From: Acidobacteriota bacterium
Lineage (GTDB): Bacteria > Acidobacteriota > Blastocatellia > Pyrinomonadales > Pyrinomonadaceae
DNA length: 50,349 bases
Assembly (NCBI GenBank): GCA_025463125.1
Contig: JAOAPX010000011.1
Span: forward strand, 1-50,349
Reading direction: 5' to 3'
Shown: in pieces, positions 1-7,633 of the stretch
Layout of the letters: every line of letters begins with the position of its first letter
How positions within the stretch are numbered: position 1 is the first letter of the stretch
Notes under the pieces: model-generated
The model's database searches: none
The model's input: only the letters and a program-made list of their open reading frames with translations
What the model was told of the DNA's origin: nothing
Made by a program: the position numbers and the translations under genes

Positions 1-587
1 AAAACAAAAACTCTGCCCGTAACGCTCCATTCTTCTTTCGAATCTTTCAGTTCCCTGACCGCGCCGCGCAAAGTTTGCGTTGCGCTAAGAAAAATCCGCG
101 CGGGTTTCGGCAAAATCACCGTTTGATCTTTTTTAAAAGCAAACGATTCTTTGTACTCCTCGATTTCGACTGGCAAACCATTAACGCGAAAATCATGAAA
201 AGTGAGAAAATCGACCTGACCGTTTTGCCGCAAACCGGAAATTTCCGCCGAAAGTTCGAGCGTGATGCCTGTCAGAGAAACTTCCGCGAGAACCGGTTCG
301 CCGACTTTTACAAACGCTTCGGATCGGCTTTTCGTACCGGTTTTCACGGCGTCGGTTTTAACCGAAACATCGGCTTGATAAACTTTGTAGCCGCGAATTT
401 TGTCGGGCAAGTCCTGGGCGGAGAGCGGAACTGTAAAAAGCAGTAAAAAAAGACAAAAAGACAAAAAAACCGGCGTTCTTTTTGTGATTGAATTAACGTT
501 TGACGCGAAAAAAAACAGTTTCAGATAAAAAAACAGCTTTAGATACGGAAAAGCATTTAAAGAAATTTGTGTCGATCGGTGTTTCAT
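1..587 (-). CDS. Secreted protein of unknown function, 3' end outside window
   Basis: The frame is open from the ATG at 585-587 to the left edge, so about 195 residues are visible and the C-terminus is missing. Residues about 39-56 form a strongly hydrophobic stretch (FLSFCLFLLLFTVPLSA) followed by QD, a convincing signal-peptidase I site. The 38 residues before it are unusually long for a signal peptide and contain a second hydrophobic run (LKLFFYLKLFFF). No ATG, GTG or TTG nearer the signal was found in frame. The mature part looks like beta-strand-rich secreted sequence (DFLTFHDFRVNG, LPKPARIFLSA). It might be an LEA14-like beta-sandwich, but I do not recognise it firmly. It starts 11 bases after the stop of the HPt kinase and is probably the last visible gene of the ribH operon. 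Confidence 0.6.
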   Translation of the reverse strand, partial: MKHRSTQISLNAFPYLKLFFYLKLFFFASNVNSITKRTPVFLSFCLFLLLFTVPLSAQDLPDKIRGYKVYQADVSVKTDAVKTGTKSRSEAFVKVGEPVLAEVSLTGITLELSAEISGLRQNGQVDFLTFHDFRVNGLPVEIEEYKESFAFKKDQTVILPKPARIFLSATQTLRGAVRELKDSKEEWSVTGRVFV

Positions 588-598
588 TTTTTCGAGCG

Positions 599-1795
599 TC
601 AAGCGGGCAGAAAAATCTCAAATCTCGCGCCTTTGCCGCTTTCGCTTTTGATGCCGATTCGCCCGCCCGCGTTTTCGACGGCATTTTTCACCGCATCCAA
701 ACCGACGCCGCGACCGGATACGTCCGACACGTTTTCGGCGGTGGAAAATTCCGGTGCGAAGATCAAGTTCATAACATCTTCGTCGCTTAAAAAAGCGTTT
801 TCCGCGAAAAGATTTTTCGCCGCGGCAACGGATCGCACCTTTTCGAGATCGACGCCTTTGCCGTTGTCGGAAACTGTCAGCGAAATTCCGTTTTCCGCGC
901 GCTTTGCCTCAATAGAAACAATTCCGCGCCGCTCGATGCCGTGATCGACGGCATTGCGAACAAGATGCAAAAGCGCGTCGAAAACCGTCTTAACTGAAGA
1001 ATTTGAAAGACTTACATCACCGGCTGCAATTTCAAACTCGATGTCTTTTTCAAGTTTTTTCGCAAGCTTTTCGCCGTACGCCGCGATTTGCGACAAAACG
1101 TTTTGAAAATCGATATTTAAATCTTTGACGGCGGTTTTAGCGGTGATGCGAGCAGAAAACCGTTCCGTGTGTTTCCGAAGCTCCTCAATATTTTCCGCGC
1201 TTGCGAAATAAATATTAAAGCCGATCTTGCCCGTATCTTTAAGCTTGCCCGGAAGCGCGGCGATAACTTCGCCTTTTTCATCAAGAATTTGCCTCAGGGT
1301 TTTATAATCTTCGGCGAATTTCGTCATTTCAAAACCCGCTTCGGCGCAAAAGATATTTTGATTACCCGAGAGCGCGGCTAAAGCCTTTCTTTTTTCCTGT
1401 TCGGAAAATTGATCGAAATACTCGTCTCGAACCAGACCGGCAAACGTTTCGGAAAAATCTTTCGATATTTGCGGCTCGCCCGATTCTTGACGCGGCGCTT
1501 CGCCCGCATCTTTTTCCCTGAGAGCCAAGATCAGGCGGCGGATAGTTTCGCTTAAATTTTTCGAATTTTTATCGTTATCGTCGGAAAAATCTTTGACCGA
1601 CAAGGTTTGTTCAAACAAATGCGCCGTGCGGGCGGCGCTTTCAAGCCCGAAGGTTTGCGCCGTTCCCTTTATCGTGTGAACGGCGCGAAAAGCTTCGCGC
1701 CGCCAATCCTCGCTGTAACCGCCGGAAAGGCGGCGCTGCAAAATTGTCAGTTTGTTGATTGATTCGGCAAGAAAATGTTGCTGTAGATCATTCAT
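599..1795 (-). CDS. Compact CheA-like HPt-histidine kinase
   Basis: 398 residues. An N-terminal HPt domain (1-110) carries the phosphorylatable His40 in AVHTIKGTAQTFG. Residues about 125-215 resemble the linker found in CheA relatives (DEKGEVIAALPG, FNIYFASAENIEEL). Residues 265-398 form a GHKL ATPase with N-box HLVRNAVDHGIE (Asn281), G1 box DNGKGVD (310-316) and G2 box GRGVGLDAV (361-369). It ends at the ATPase, so the CheW-like P5 domain that couples CheA to receptors is absent. I see no sensor or transmembrane domain. Expected activity is ATP-dependent autophosphorylation on His40 in the cytoplasm. The start overlaps the end of nusB by 4 bases, so the two are translationally coupled. No receptor, CheW or CheY gene is adjacent. 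The only response regulator in the window, near 43 kb, is a possible but unproven partner. Confidence 0.85.
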   Translation of the reverse strand: MNDLQQHFLAESINKLTILQRRLSGGYSEDWRREAFRAVHTIKGTAQTFGLESAARTAHLFEQTLSVKDFSDDNDKNSKNLSETIRRLILALREKDAGEAPRQESGEPQISKDFSETFAGLVRDEYFDQFSEQEKRKALAALSGNQNIFCAEAGFEMTKFAEDYKTLRQILDEKGEVIAALPGKLKDTGKIGFNIYFASAENIEELRKHTERFSARITAKTAVKDLNIDFQNVLSQIAAYGEKLAKKLEKDIEFEIAAGDVSLSNSSVKTVFDALLHLVRNAVDHGIERRGIVSIEAKRAENGISLTVSDNGKGVDLEKVRSVAAAKNLFAENAFLSDEDVMNLIFAPEFSTAENVSDVSGRGVGLDAVKNAVENAGGRIGIKSESGKGARFEIFLPA

Positions 1796-2274
1796 TCGGC
1801 TTGCGCGGATGAAACGCGCGTTTTTCCGTTTGTGTCGGTGCCAGTTTTTGTTTCGTCAGATGTTTTTTCCAGATCGTGCTTGATAGCGTCGAGAATACCG
1901 TTGATAAACTGCGTGGCTTCAAAAGTAGAAAAACGGCGAGCGATTTCGAGCGCTTCGTTGATAATCACCGTGTGCGGAGTTTCTTCGAATAAAAATTCGT
2001 AAACAGCCAGGCGAAGCACGTTGCGGTCAACAATCGCCATTCGTTCGATGCGCCAATGCTCTGCGCGAGTTTTTATTCTTTCGTCAATCGTTTCGAGTTC
2101 GCGAAGCGTTCCAAGCGCCAGATTATTGGCGAACTCCTGCGTTTTCTGATCGATAACGGTTTCGCCGAGCTCGTCCCAATAATTGCTCGTCAAAACCCGA
2201 TCAACCGCTTTACCGACATCCGCCGCAAACAGCATCTGCAAAGCGCACTCGCGTGCTTTACGTCGTGTTCCCAT
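1792..2274 (-). CDS. nusB: Transcription antitermination factor NusB
   Basis: 160 residues. The N-terminal RRKARECALQMLFAAD is the typical NusB arginine-rich helix that contacts boxA RNA. ERMAIVDRNVLRLAVYE and TVIINEALEIARRFS are the conserved central and late helices, and FINGILDAI is the family's end signature. A polar tail of about 25 residues follows and is variable in the family. NusB with NusE binds boxA in nascent rRNA and promotes processive, terminator-resistant transcription. It sits 9 bases downstream of ribH, an order (ribH-nusB) widespread in bacteria, and overlaps the kinase start by 4 bases. Confidence 0.95.
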   Translation of the reverse strand: MGTRRKARECALQMLFAADVGKAVDRVLTSNYWDELGETVIDQKTQEFANNLALGTLRELETIDERIKTRAEHWRIERMAIVDRNVLRLAVYEFLFEETPHTVIINEALEIARRFSTFEATQFINGILDAIKHDLEKTSDETKTGTDTNGKTRVSSAQAE

Positions 2275-2283
2275 AAACCTAAC

Positions 2284-2805
2284 TTAAACGACGTGCGGAA
2301 AAACCTTTTCCTTGCCTTTGGTTTGTTTTTCTCCGCTGCCCATTTCCTTATATAAGTTGACGATTTCGACTGCCGACATCGCCACTTCAAAACCTTTATT
2401 TCCGGCTTTTACACCGGCGCGATTGATTGCCTGTTCGAGCGTATCGGTCGTAACGACGCCGAACAAAACCGGAACTCCGGTTTGCATCGAAACGCTCGCC
2501 AAACCTTTCGCCGCTTCACCGGCGACGTAATCGAAATGCGGAGTTTCGCCGCGAATAACCGTTCCGATACCGATGACCGCGTCGAATTCGCCGGTTTGAG
2601 CAACCTTTAAAGCCGTCAAAGGCAATTCATACGAGCCAGGCACTTTGTAAATTTCAATTGCCGATTCTTCGGCGCCCAATCGTTCGAGCGCGTCGAGCGC
2701 TCCTTCGACGAGTTTCGATGTCAGAAAATCGTTCCAGCGCGATGCTACTATCGCAAAGCGAAAGCCTTCGGCGTTTAATCGTCCCTGATGAACTTTAGGT
2801 TGCAA
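2284..2805 (-). CDS. ribH: 6,7-dimethyl-8-ribityllumazine synthase
   Basis: 173 residues. It condenses 5-amino-6-ribitylamino-uracil with 3,4-dihydroxy-2-butanone-4-phosphate, the penultimate step of riboflavin synthesis, as a cytoplasmic oligomer. Family blocks are clear: [19 protein letters not shown] near the N-terminus, [10 protein letters not shown], then [22 protein letters not shown] with the substrate-binding His, and [14 protein letters not shown] with RAG. The start is a TTG (2803-2805 on the complement) with a strong GAGGTG ribosome-binding site 7 bases upstream. No nearer ATG fits. The C-terminal tail (about 15 polar residues) is slightly longer than usual. It is the first gene of the operon ribH-nusB-kinase-secreted protein. 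There is no room for an FMN riboswitch between its promoter and start. Confidence 0.96.
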   Translation of the reverse strand: MQPKVHQGRLNAEGFRFAIVASRWNDFLTSKLVEGALDALERLGAEESAIEIYKVPGSYELPLTALKVAQTGEFDAVIGIGTVIRGETPHFDYVAGEAAKGLASVSMQTGVPVLFGVVTTDTLEQAINRAGVKAGNKGFEVAMSAVEIVNLYKEMGSGEKQTKGKEKVFPHVV

Positions 2806-2843
2806 AAATTTTCACCTCTATCCAAGCAAAATTGCCAGCTTCA

Positions 2844-2872
2844 AGTATAGAAACGCTCGACCGGATTGACAA
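2844..2872 (-). promoter_or_regulatory. Sigma70 promoter of the ribH operon
   Basis: Read on the complement, TTGTCA (2867-2872) is a -35 element, followed by a 17-base spacer and TATACT (2844-2849) as -10. Each matches the consensus at 5 of 6 positions. Predicted transcription start is near 2838, giving a leader of about 33 bases before the TTG start of ribH. Confidence 0.7.
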
Positions 2873-3048
2873 GCTTAAAAATCGTTTTACAAAAATGCAT
2901 TGAGTATCGCAGAATAATGCAGGATTTTAAAATTCGCGGAAAATCTTTTTAAGCGGCGAGCGAAACGAAAATCTTCAGTTCCGAATTTCGCGTCGCTGTT
3001 TATCCTGCAATTTGAGATTTTACATTTATTTTACTCTTTATATGTCAT

Positions 3049-3903
3049 ATGCCTCAGCAATTTATCGAAACGGAAGAAACATTGATAATTGAAACGCCCG
3101 AGCGCGTTCCGCTCGCTTTTGCGCTCGCTTCGATCGGCAATCGCTTTTTAGCCGTCGCCATCGATCACGGCATTCAGTATTTTTCGATTTTTACGATTGC
3201 GTGGGCTTTTCTAAGCTTGTTGGGAATGAGCGATCCGGCAGCCGGCGGCAGCGCGCCTGCGACGCCTTTGAGCGAAATGCCGAAATGGACGATCGCGCTT
3301 TTAATTATCACGGTTTTTTTGATTTTTTCCGGTTATTTTATTCTTTTCGAATGGCTCTGGAACGGGCAGACGCCGGGAAAACGATTGTTAAAACTGCGCG
3401 TTATCCGCGAAGACGGGCGCCCGATCACGCTCTGGGAAGCCATTGCGCGCAATCTTCTGCGAATTTTCGACGCCGTGCCCGGATTCGTTCTGCCGGTTTA
3501 TTCGATCGGATTGATTTCGATATTTTTAAGCAGCCGCGACCAGCGCATCGGCGATATGTTTGCCGGAACGGTCGTCGTTCGCGAACGAACGGATGAAGCG
3601 CCGACCTTTGCCGAAACTTTTTCAAATCCGATCAGCGACGCGGCTTTCCGACGAGTTTGCAAGCCGACGGACTTTCAGGCGAATATTAATTTATTGACCG
3701 AAAGCGAAATCGAAGTCGTCGAAAGCTTTCTGCGGCGCCGGTGGGATTTGACCGATAAACAAAGGCTCTGGATGGGCTGGCGCGTCGCTCTGCCGATAAT
3801 GTTTAAGCTCAAGCCGAACTATGATTTGCAGACGTTTACATACGAAGGTTTTTTAGAAGAGATCGTTCATCGCTTTCACGCCCGGCAGCGTTTTTTGAAT
3901 TGA
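3049..3903 (+). CDS. RDD-family membrane protein
   Basis: 284 residues. Residues about 20-180 form the RDD domain: the NRFLAVAIDHGIQYF start with its Arg-Asp pair, hydrophobic helices at about 35-60 and 80-105, the FEWLWNGQTPGKRLLKLRVI signature, and a third helix at about 145-165 ending in SSRDQRIGDMFAGTVVV. The last ~100 residues are soluble, contain helical blocks (LTESEIEVVESFLRRRWDLT) and have no match I recognise. RDD proteins are inner-membrane proteins. Some members act as sodium/proton antiporters, but most are uncharacterised, so transport here is only possible. It starts divergently from ribH. No Shine-Dalgarno sequence precedes the ATG, so a leaderless or weakly initiated mRNA is possible. 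Confidence 0.85.
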   Translation: MPQQFIETEETLIIETPERVPLAFALASIGNRFLAVAIDHGIQYFSIFTIAWAFLSLLGMSDPAAGGSAPATPLSEMPKWTIALLIITVFLIFSGYFILFEWLWNGQTPGKRLLKLRVIREDGRPITLWEAIARNLLRIFDAVPGFVLPVYSIGLISIFLSSRDQRIGDMFAGTVVVRERTDEAPTFAETFSNPISDAAFRRVCKPTDFQANINLLTESEIEVVESFLRRRWDLTDKQRLWMGWRVALPIMFKLKPNYDLQTFTYEGFLEEIVHRFHARQRFLN

Positions 3904-3986
3904 TGTTTTTGCCGTAAAACAAGTAAAAATGTTATTTTTTACGCAGCGGAAGATTTACGAAAATCTTCGAGTAATTCGAATAAATT

Positions 3987-4973
3987 GTGAAAAGACACAT
4001 TTTAATAACCGGCGGCGCGGGATTTATCGGTTCGCATCTAGTCGACCGCCTTCTTTCGGAAAAATCCTGGCAAGTTTCCGTCGTTGATAATTTAAACGAT
4101 TTCTACTCACCTCAAATCAAGCGCGACAACATCGGCAAGCATTTGAATTCACCGGAATTTTCTTTGTACGAAGCCGATATTCGCTGCCGCGAAAGCTTGC
4201 GGCGCGTTTTCGCCGCAGAAAAATACGAAGCGATCGTGCATCTCGCCGCCTGCGCCGGAGTTCAATCTTCGCTCGCGAATCCGGCGCTGTATGTTCAAAC
4301 CAATGTCGACGGGACTTTGAACGTCTTGGAGCTGGCGAGAGAATTCGGCGTCCGGCAATTCGTCTTCGGTTCGTCTTCGAGCATTTACGGCATCAACTGC
4401 AAAATCCCGTTTTCCGAGGAAGACAAAATATCCAAAACCATTTCGCCGTACGCGGCGACAAAAGCGGCGGGCGAAATGCTCTGCCACACATACTCGCATC
4501 TTTACGATATTCGCACCGTTTGCCTGAGATTTTTCACCGTTTACGGAGCGCGCCAGCGACCGGATTTGGCGATTCATAAATTTTCGCGCATGATTTGGCA
4601 AAATCTGCCCGTGACGATGTTCGGCGACGGAACGACGCGGCGCGATTACACGTATATCGACGATATTATCGAAGGCATTCGCGCGGCGATCGATTACCGG
4701 AAATCCGTTCACGAAATTTTTAATTTAGGCGAATCGCAAACCGTAGAATTAAGGTATCTGATCGAGCTTCTCGAAAAAAATCTCGGCATAAAAGCCATTG
4801 TCGAAAAACACGGTTTACAGCCGGGCGACGTTCCCGTAACGTTTGCCGATATTTCAAAAGCGAAACAAATACTCGGCTACAACCCGCAGACGAAAATCGA
4901 AGACGGCATTCCGAAATTCGTCCGCTGGTTTCGCGAAAATCGCGGATTAAGCTTCGTTGAAAGCGCTTTGTAA
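3987..4973 (+). CDS. NAD-dependent sugar-nucleotide epimerase/dehydratase
   Basis: 328 residues, extended short-chain dehydrogenase fold. The NAD-binding GGAGFIGSHLVD lies at 9-20 and VDNLND holds the ribose-binding Asp after beta-2. The active site is Ser131/132 in SSSSIYG with Tyr155 and Lys159 in SPYAATK. LRFFTVYGARQRPDLAIHKF and TRRDYTYIDDIIEGI are substrate-side blocks typical of UDP-glucuronate 4-epimerase and UDP-glucose 4-epimerase relatives. The closest functional guess is UDP-glucuronate/UDP-glucose 4-epimerase supplying envelope polysaccharide precursors, but the substrate cannot be fixed from sequence. The start is GTG at 3987, directly before the KRHILITGG strand. No other polysaccharide gene lies next to it. 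Confidence 0.88.
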   Translation: MKRHILITGGAGFIGSHLVDRLLSEKSWQVSVVDNLNDFYSPQIKRDNIGKHLNSPEFSLYEADIRCRESLRRVFAAEKYEAIVHLAACAGVQSSLANPALYVQTNVDGTLNVLELAREFGVRQFVFGSSSSIYGINCKIPFSEEDKISKTISPYAATKAAGEMLCHTYSHLYDIRTVCLRFFTVYGARQRPDLAIHKFSRMIWQNLPVTMFGDGTTRRDYTYIDDIIEGIRAAIDYRKSVHEIFNLGESQTVELRYLIELLEKNLGIKAIVEKHGLQPGDVPVTFADISKAKQILGYNPQTKIEDGIPKFVRWFRENRGLSFVESAL

Positions 4974-5185
4974 AACGGTACCGCAAACTTTTACAAAGCT
5001 GCAAACTGTGAAGCTTCCCGGTAAAAGCCGCTGCTTATGAAAGCTTTCGCGCCTCTCTTTTAAAGCGGTTTCCTGTCAATTCTCCCTGCAAAAGTCTTTG
5101 CAAAAGATTTACGCGCTTCAAAGCATATTTTTAATGCGCGGCGGCATCATAAATCCGTAACAATTATGTTCTATGGAGGCGTTTT

Positions 5186-6301
5186 ATGCTTTTGATGCGA
5201 ACGAAAAGTTTTCTGCCGGTTCTGTTTGTTTTTCTTTTTTTACTAACGGGCGCTTCGGCGCAATCGGGTCGCTCCGTGCAAAAGGACGACGATACGGAGA
5301 AGGTTTTTACAGAGGAAATCAAGCTCAATGTTCTGGCTTTTGACAACGATGGAAAGTTTGCGTCGGGCGTCACAAAGGAAGATCTGGTCATTAGCGAAAA
5401 CAACGTTCTGCATCAGGCGAGCAGCATCCGGCGCATTCCCGCAAATGTCTTGATTGTAATGGATACGGGCGGCGAAATGCGCCGGGTCAAAAACATCAAT
5501 CAAACTCGCAATGCGGCGAAAGGCATCGTCAGCGCTTTAAAGCCGGGCGATTCCATAGCCGTTATGCAGTATCACGACCGCGCTGAAATCATCGCCGAAT
5601 GGACAACCGACAAAGCTGCCGTTTTAAACATTCTCGACAAAAAAACGAATTTCGGAAAACGCTCGACGTTCGTTAACGCTTTGAATTTAGCCGCCGACTT
5701 TTTGCAGAAAAATCCGCTCGACAACAAGCATCTCGTGCTGATATCCGACGGAACCGACAGCGCCGCGACTCAGGCTGAAAAAGACTCGGCGCTGCGCAAA
5801 TTGCTTTCGACCGATATAAACGTTCACGTTATCAGTTATACGAGAATGGAAACGATTGACATTGAGCCGCGCGCGAAAGGCGTTTCCAAAACTCCGCCGC
5901 CGCCGGCGATGCCCGCCGAAATAGCCTCGACGCTGCCGAATGGCGTGCGCGACATCGCCACAGCGCCGAAAATCGGTCCGACAATAAATCTCGACCGCGA
6001 GATGCTGAAAAAGCTACGTGAAAGAAAGCAGGATTTACAGCAAAGCGAAAAATCGCTTTTCGCTTTAGCCGAAAACACGAACGGCGAGTTCGTTCTGCCC
6101 GAAACGATCGAAGAGATGCTCGGAAAATCGGCGCTCGTCGCCCGTATTATCGATTCGAGCTACGTTGTGACTTACGTTCCGAAACGCGCTTTAAGCGAAG
6201 CGGCTTCGGCTGAAGAACGCAACATCGTAGTTTCCTCGAAACGCCCCGGATTACAGATCGAAGCAAGACGAAAATTAATCGTCAACGGCGGTAATCAATA
6301 A
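5186..6301 (+). CDS. Secreted VWA-domain protein, acidobacterial type
   Basis: 371 residues. The ATG follows TGGAGG by 6 bases. Residues 1-25 are a signal peptide (FLPVLFVFLFLLTGASAQ). Then comes the lead-in motif of acidobacterial VWA proteins (KLNVLAFDNDGKFASGVTKE; LVISENN) and a von Willebrand factor A fold from about 85: VLIVMDTGGEMRRV, ALKPGDSIAVMQY, NKHLVLISDGTDS. The metal-site motif is DTGGE rather than DxSxS, so ion binding is doubtful. A proline-rich segment (TPPPPAMP) and a charged helical stretch (LKKLRERKQDLQQSEKSL) interrupt the later part, before a final strand block (SSYVVTYVPKRAL). It is probably a periplasmic or surface binding protein with unknown ligand. It appears monocistronic. 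Confidence 0.82.
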   Translation: MLLMRTKSFLPVLFVFLFLLTGASAQSGRSVQKDDDTEKVFTEEIKLNVLAFDNDGKFASGVTKEDLVISENNVLHQASSIRRIPANVLIVMDTGGEMRRVKNINQTRNAAKGIVSALKPGDSIAVMQYHDRAEIIAEWTTDKAAVLNILDKKTNFGKRSTFVNALNLAADFLQKNPLDNKHLVLISDGTDSAATQAEKDSALRKLLSTDINVHVISYTRMETIDIEPRAKGVSKTPPPPAMPAEIASTLPNGVRDIATAPKIGPTINLDREMLKKLRERKQDLQQSEKSLFALAENTNGEFVLPETIEEMLGKSALVARIIDSSYVVTYVPKRALSEAASAEERNIVVSSKRPGLQIEARRKLIVNGGNQ

Positions 6302-6476
6302 AAGTTTCCGCCGGTTTAATGTGCTTCTCGAATGATTTTTTCAAAAAAGCGAAAGTCTTTATATAGTAAAAGCTATAGTAGAAGCGCAGTCGAAATAAAT
6401 TACAGTCCCGACAAAGCCGAGTAAAAAAAATCTGAAAAATCACACAACTGCCGTCGAGTTTTGCGAGTCTGTAAAC

Positions 6477-6515
6477 TTGACTTTAATTAGAATTAGAATT
6501 ATTCTAACTCTAATT
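6477..6515 (+). promoter_or_regulatory. PerR/Fur-type operator overlapping the regulator's promoter
   Basis: TTGACT (6477-6482) and TATTCT (6500-6505) form a sigma70 promoter with a 17-base spacer. A palindrome from 6485 to 6515, centred on T6500, pairs 15 bases per arm with a single mismatch (6492/6508). Its core TTAGAATTATTCTAA (6493-6507) is a perfect 7-1-7 repeat, close to the Bacillus PerR box TTATAATNATTATAA. Because it covers the spacer and the -10 element, binding would block RNA polymerase, which fits autorepression of the downstream gene and control of the peroxide cluster. Confidence 0.75.
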
Positions 6516-6525
6516 CAGGAACACA

Positions 6526-6930
6526 ATGAACGTAATAGAAAACATAAAAGAATTAGGTTTAACCAAGCAGCGCGAAGTTATTTTGCAGGTTATCCGCGAA
6601 GCTGACGAACATTTAACGGCAAACGAGGTTTTCGATAAAGCGAAACGGCATTTACCGACGATTTCGTTTGCGACCGTATACAATTCTCTGCGTTATTTAA
6701 AGGACGCGGGACATATCGGCGAAATCAGCTTCGGCAACGGCGCAAGTCGTTTCGATTCGATGACTACGCGCCACGACCACGCGCTTTGCACGCGGTGCGG
6801 AAGGCTTGTGGATATGGAACTCGAGTTGCCCGAAGAGCTTTACCGGCTGGCAGCGCAGTTTTCCAAATTCAAACCTGAATCTTTAGAGCTTACTTTGCGT
6901 GGATTGTGTCCCGAATGCAGTAATAATTAA
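6526..6930 (+). CDS. perR: PerR-type peroxide-sensing Fur-family repressor
   Basis: 134 residues. An N-terminal winged helix (LTKQREVILQVI; FATVYNSLRYLKDAG) is followed by the Fur dimerisation domain. Zinc-site cysteines are C88/C91 (CTRC) and C128/C131 (CPEC). Regulatory-metal ligands line up with PerR: His29, Asp77 in SRFD, His83, His85 and Asp96. The Asp in SRFD marks PerR, where Fur has Glu. In PerR, iron-catalysed oxidation of the histidines releases DNA when peroxide rises. The gene is preceded by its own palindromic operator and followed 31 bases later by peroxiredoxin, then catalase, as expected for a PerR regulon. AGGA at 6517-6520 is the ribosome-binding site. The PerR label rests on aligned ligands and context. 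Confidence 0.87.
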   Translation: MNVIENIKELGLTKQREVILQVIREADEHLTANEVFDKAKRHLPTISFATVYNSLRYLKDAGHIGEISFGNGASRFDSMTTRHDHALCTRCGRLVDMELELPEELYRLAAQFSKFKPESLELTLRGLCPECSNN

Positions 6931-6961
6931 TTTTTTAACTAGTAGAGGAGATATTTTTTAG

Positions 6962-7549
6962 ATGTCAACAGCAACAGGAACTGCAGTGGAAACTGCGAAA
7001 ACGGCAACCATTGCAATAGTCGGACAACCGGCACCGGATTTTAACATGCCTTCAACCAAAAATATGGAAACCCTGGCGGAAAACGTCACGCTTTCCGATT
7101 ATAAAGGAAAATGGTTGATTTTATTGTTTTATCCGCTTGATTTTACGTTTGTTTGCCCGACGGAATTGACGGCTTTTTCAGACCGGCTTGATGAACTTCA
7201 AGGCATCGGCGCTGAAGTTATCGGCATTTCGACCGATTCGGTTCACTCGCACCGCGCGTGGATCAAAACTCCGCGCGATCAAAACGGCGTAGCGGATTTG
7301 CAGTACCCGCTCGCGTCGGACGTCGGCGGTAAATTAGCCCGTCAATATAATATTCTGGTTGAAGAAGAAGGAATCGCGCTGCGCGGTTTGTACATTATCA
7401 ACCCGGAAGGCGTTTTGCAGTATGCCGTCGTTCACGATCTGAACATCGGTCGCTCGGTTGACGAAACACTGCGCGTTTTGCAGGGGCTTCAAACCGGCGG
7501 TCTGTGCTCGGCTGACTGGACGCCGGGACAGGAAAATTTGAAAGTATAA
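6962..7549 (+). CDS. ahpC: Typical 2-Cys peroxiredoxin (AhpC/Prx1 type)
   Basis: 195 residues. It reduces hydrogen peroxide, organic peroxides and peroxynitrite in the cytoplasm. The peroxidatic Cys65 lies in FYPLDFTFVCPTELTAF with the usual Pro58 and Thr62, and the resolving Cys182 is in GGLCSADWTPGQ near the C-terminus. This is the two-cysteine, intersubunit-disulfide arrangement. The GGLG and YF motifs of over-oxidation-sensitive enzymes are not seen, suggesting a robust bacterial form. AGAGGAGAT (6945-6953) is a strong ribosome-binding site. No ahpF follows, so the electron donor is probably a thioredoxin or the thioredoxin-fold protein at 9.3 kb (inference). It lies in the PerR cluster. 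Confidence 0.93.
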   Translation: MSTATGTAVETAKTATIAIVGQPAPDFNMPSTKNMETLAENVTLSDYKGKWLILLFYPLDFTFVCPTELTAFSDRLDELQGIGAEVIGISTDSVHSHRAWIKTPRDQNGVADLQYPLASDVGGKLARQYNILVEEEGIALRGLYIINPEGVLQYAVVHDLNIGRSVDETLRVLQGLQTGGLCSADWTPGQENLKV

Positions 7550-7567
7550 CTTTCGAAAGCGGTCATC

Positions 7568-7601
7568 AAGTCCGCTAAACTTAAACGAGTTTAGCGGACT
7601 T
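7568..7601 (+). terminator. 14-bp perfect hairpin between peroxiredoxin and catalase
   Basis: The arms AAGTCCGCTAAACT (7568-7581) and AGTTTAGCGGACTT (7588-7601) pair perfectly around the 6-base loop TAAACG. An A-rich stretch, not a T-run, follows, and the catalase ribosome-binding site AGGAGG begins at 7617. It may act as a partial terminator, an RNA-processing site or a stabiliser of the upstream transcript rather than a full intrinsic terminator. Confidence 0.6.
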
Positions 7602-7633
7602 AAACGATTATAAAAAAGGAGGAGCGGAATTAT

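Noticed and set aside
2806..2880. FMN riboswitch upstream of ribH
   Set aside because: The predicted leader is only ~33 bases and no conserved riboswitch blocks are seen.
3913..3943. Hairpin CGTAAAA/TTTTACG after the RDD gene as terminator
   Set aside because: Only 7 bp, AT-rich, with a long loop and no T-run.
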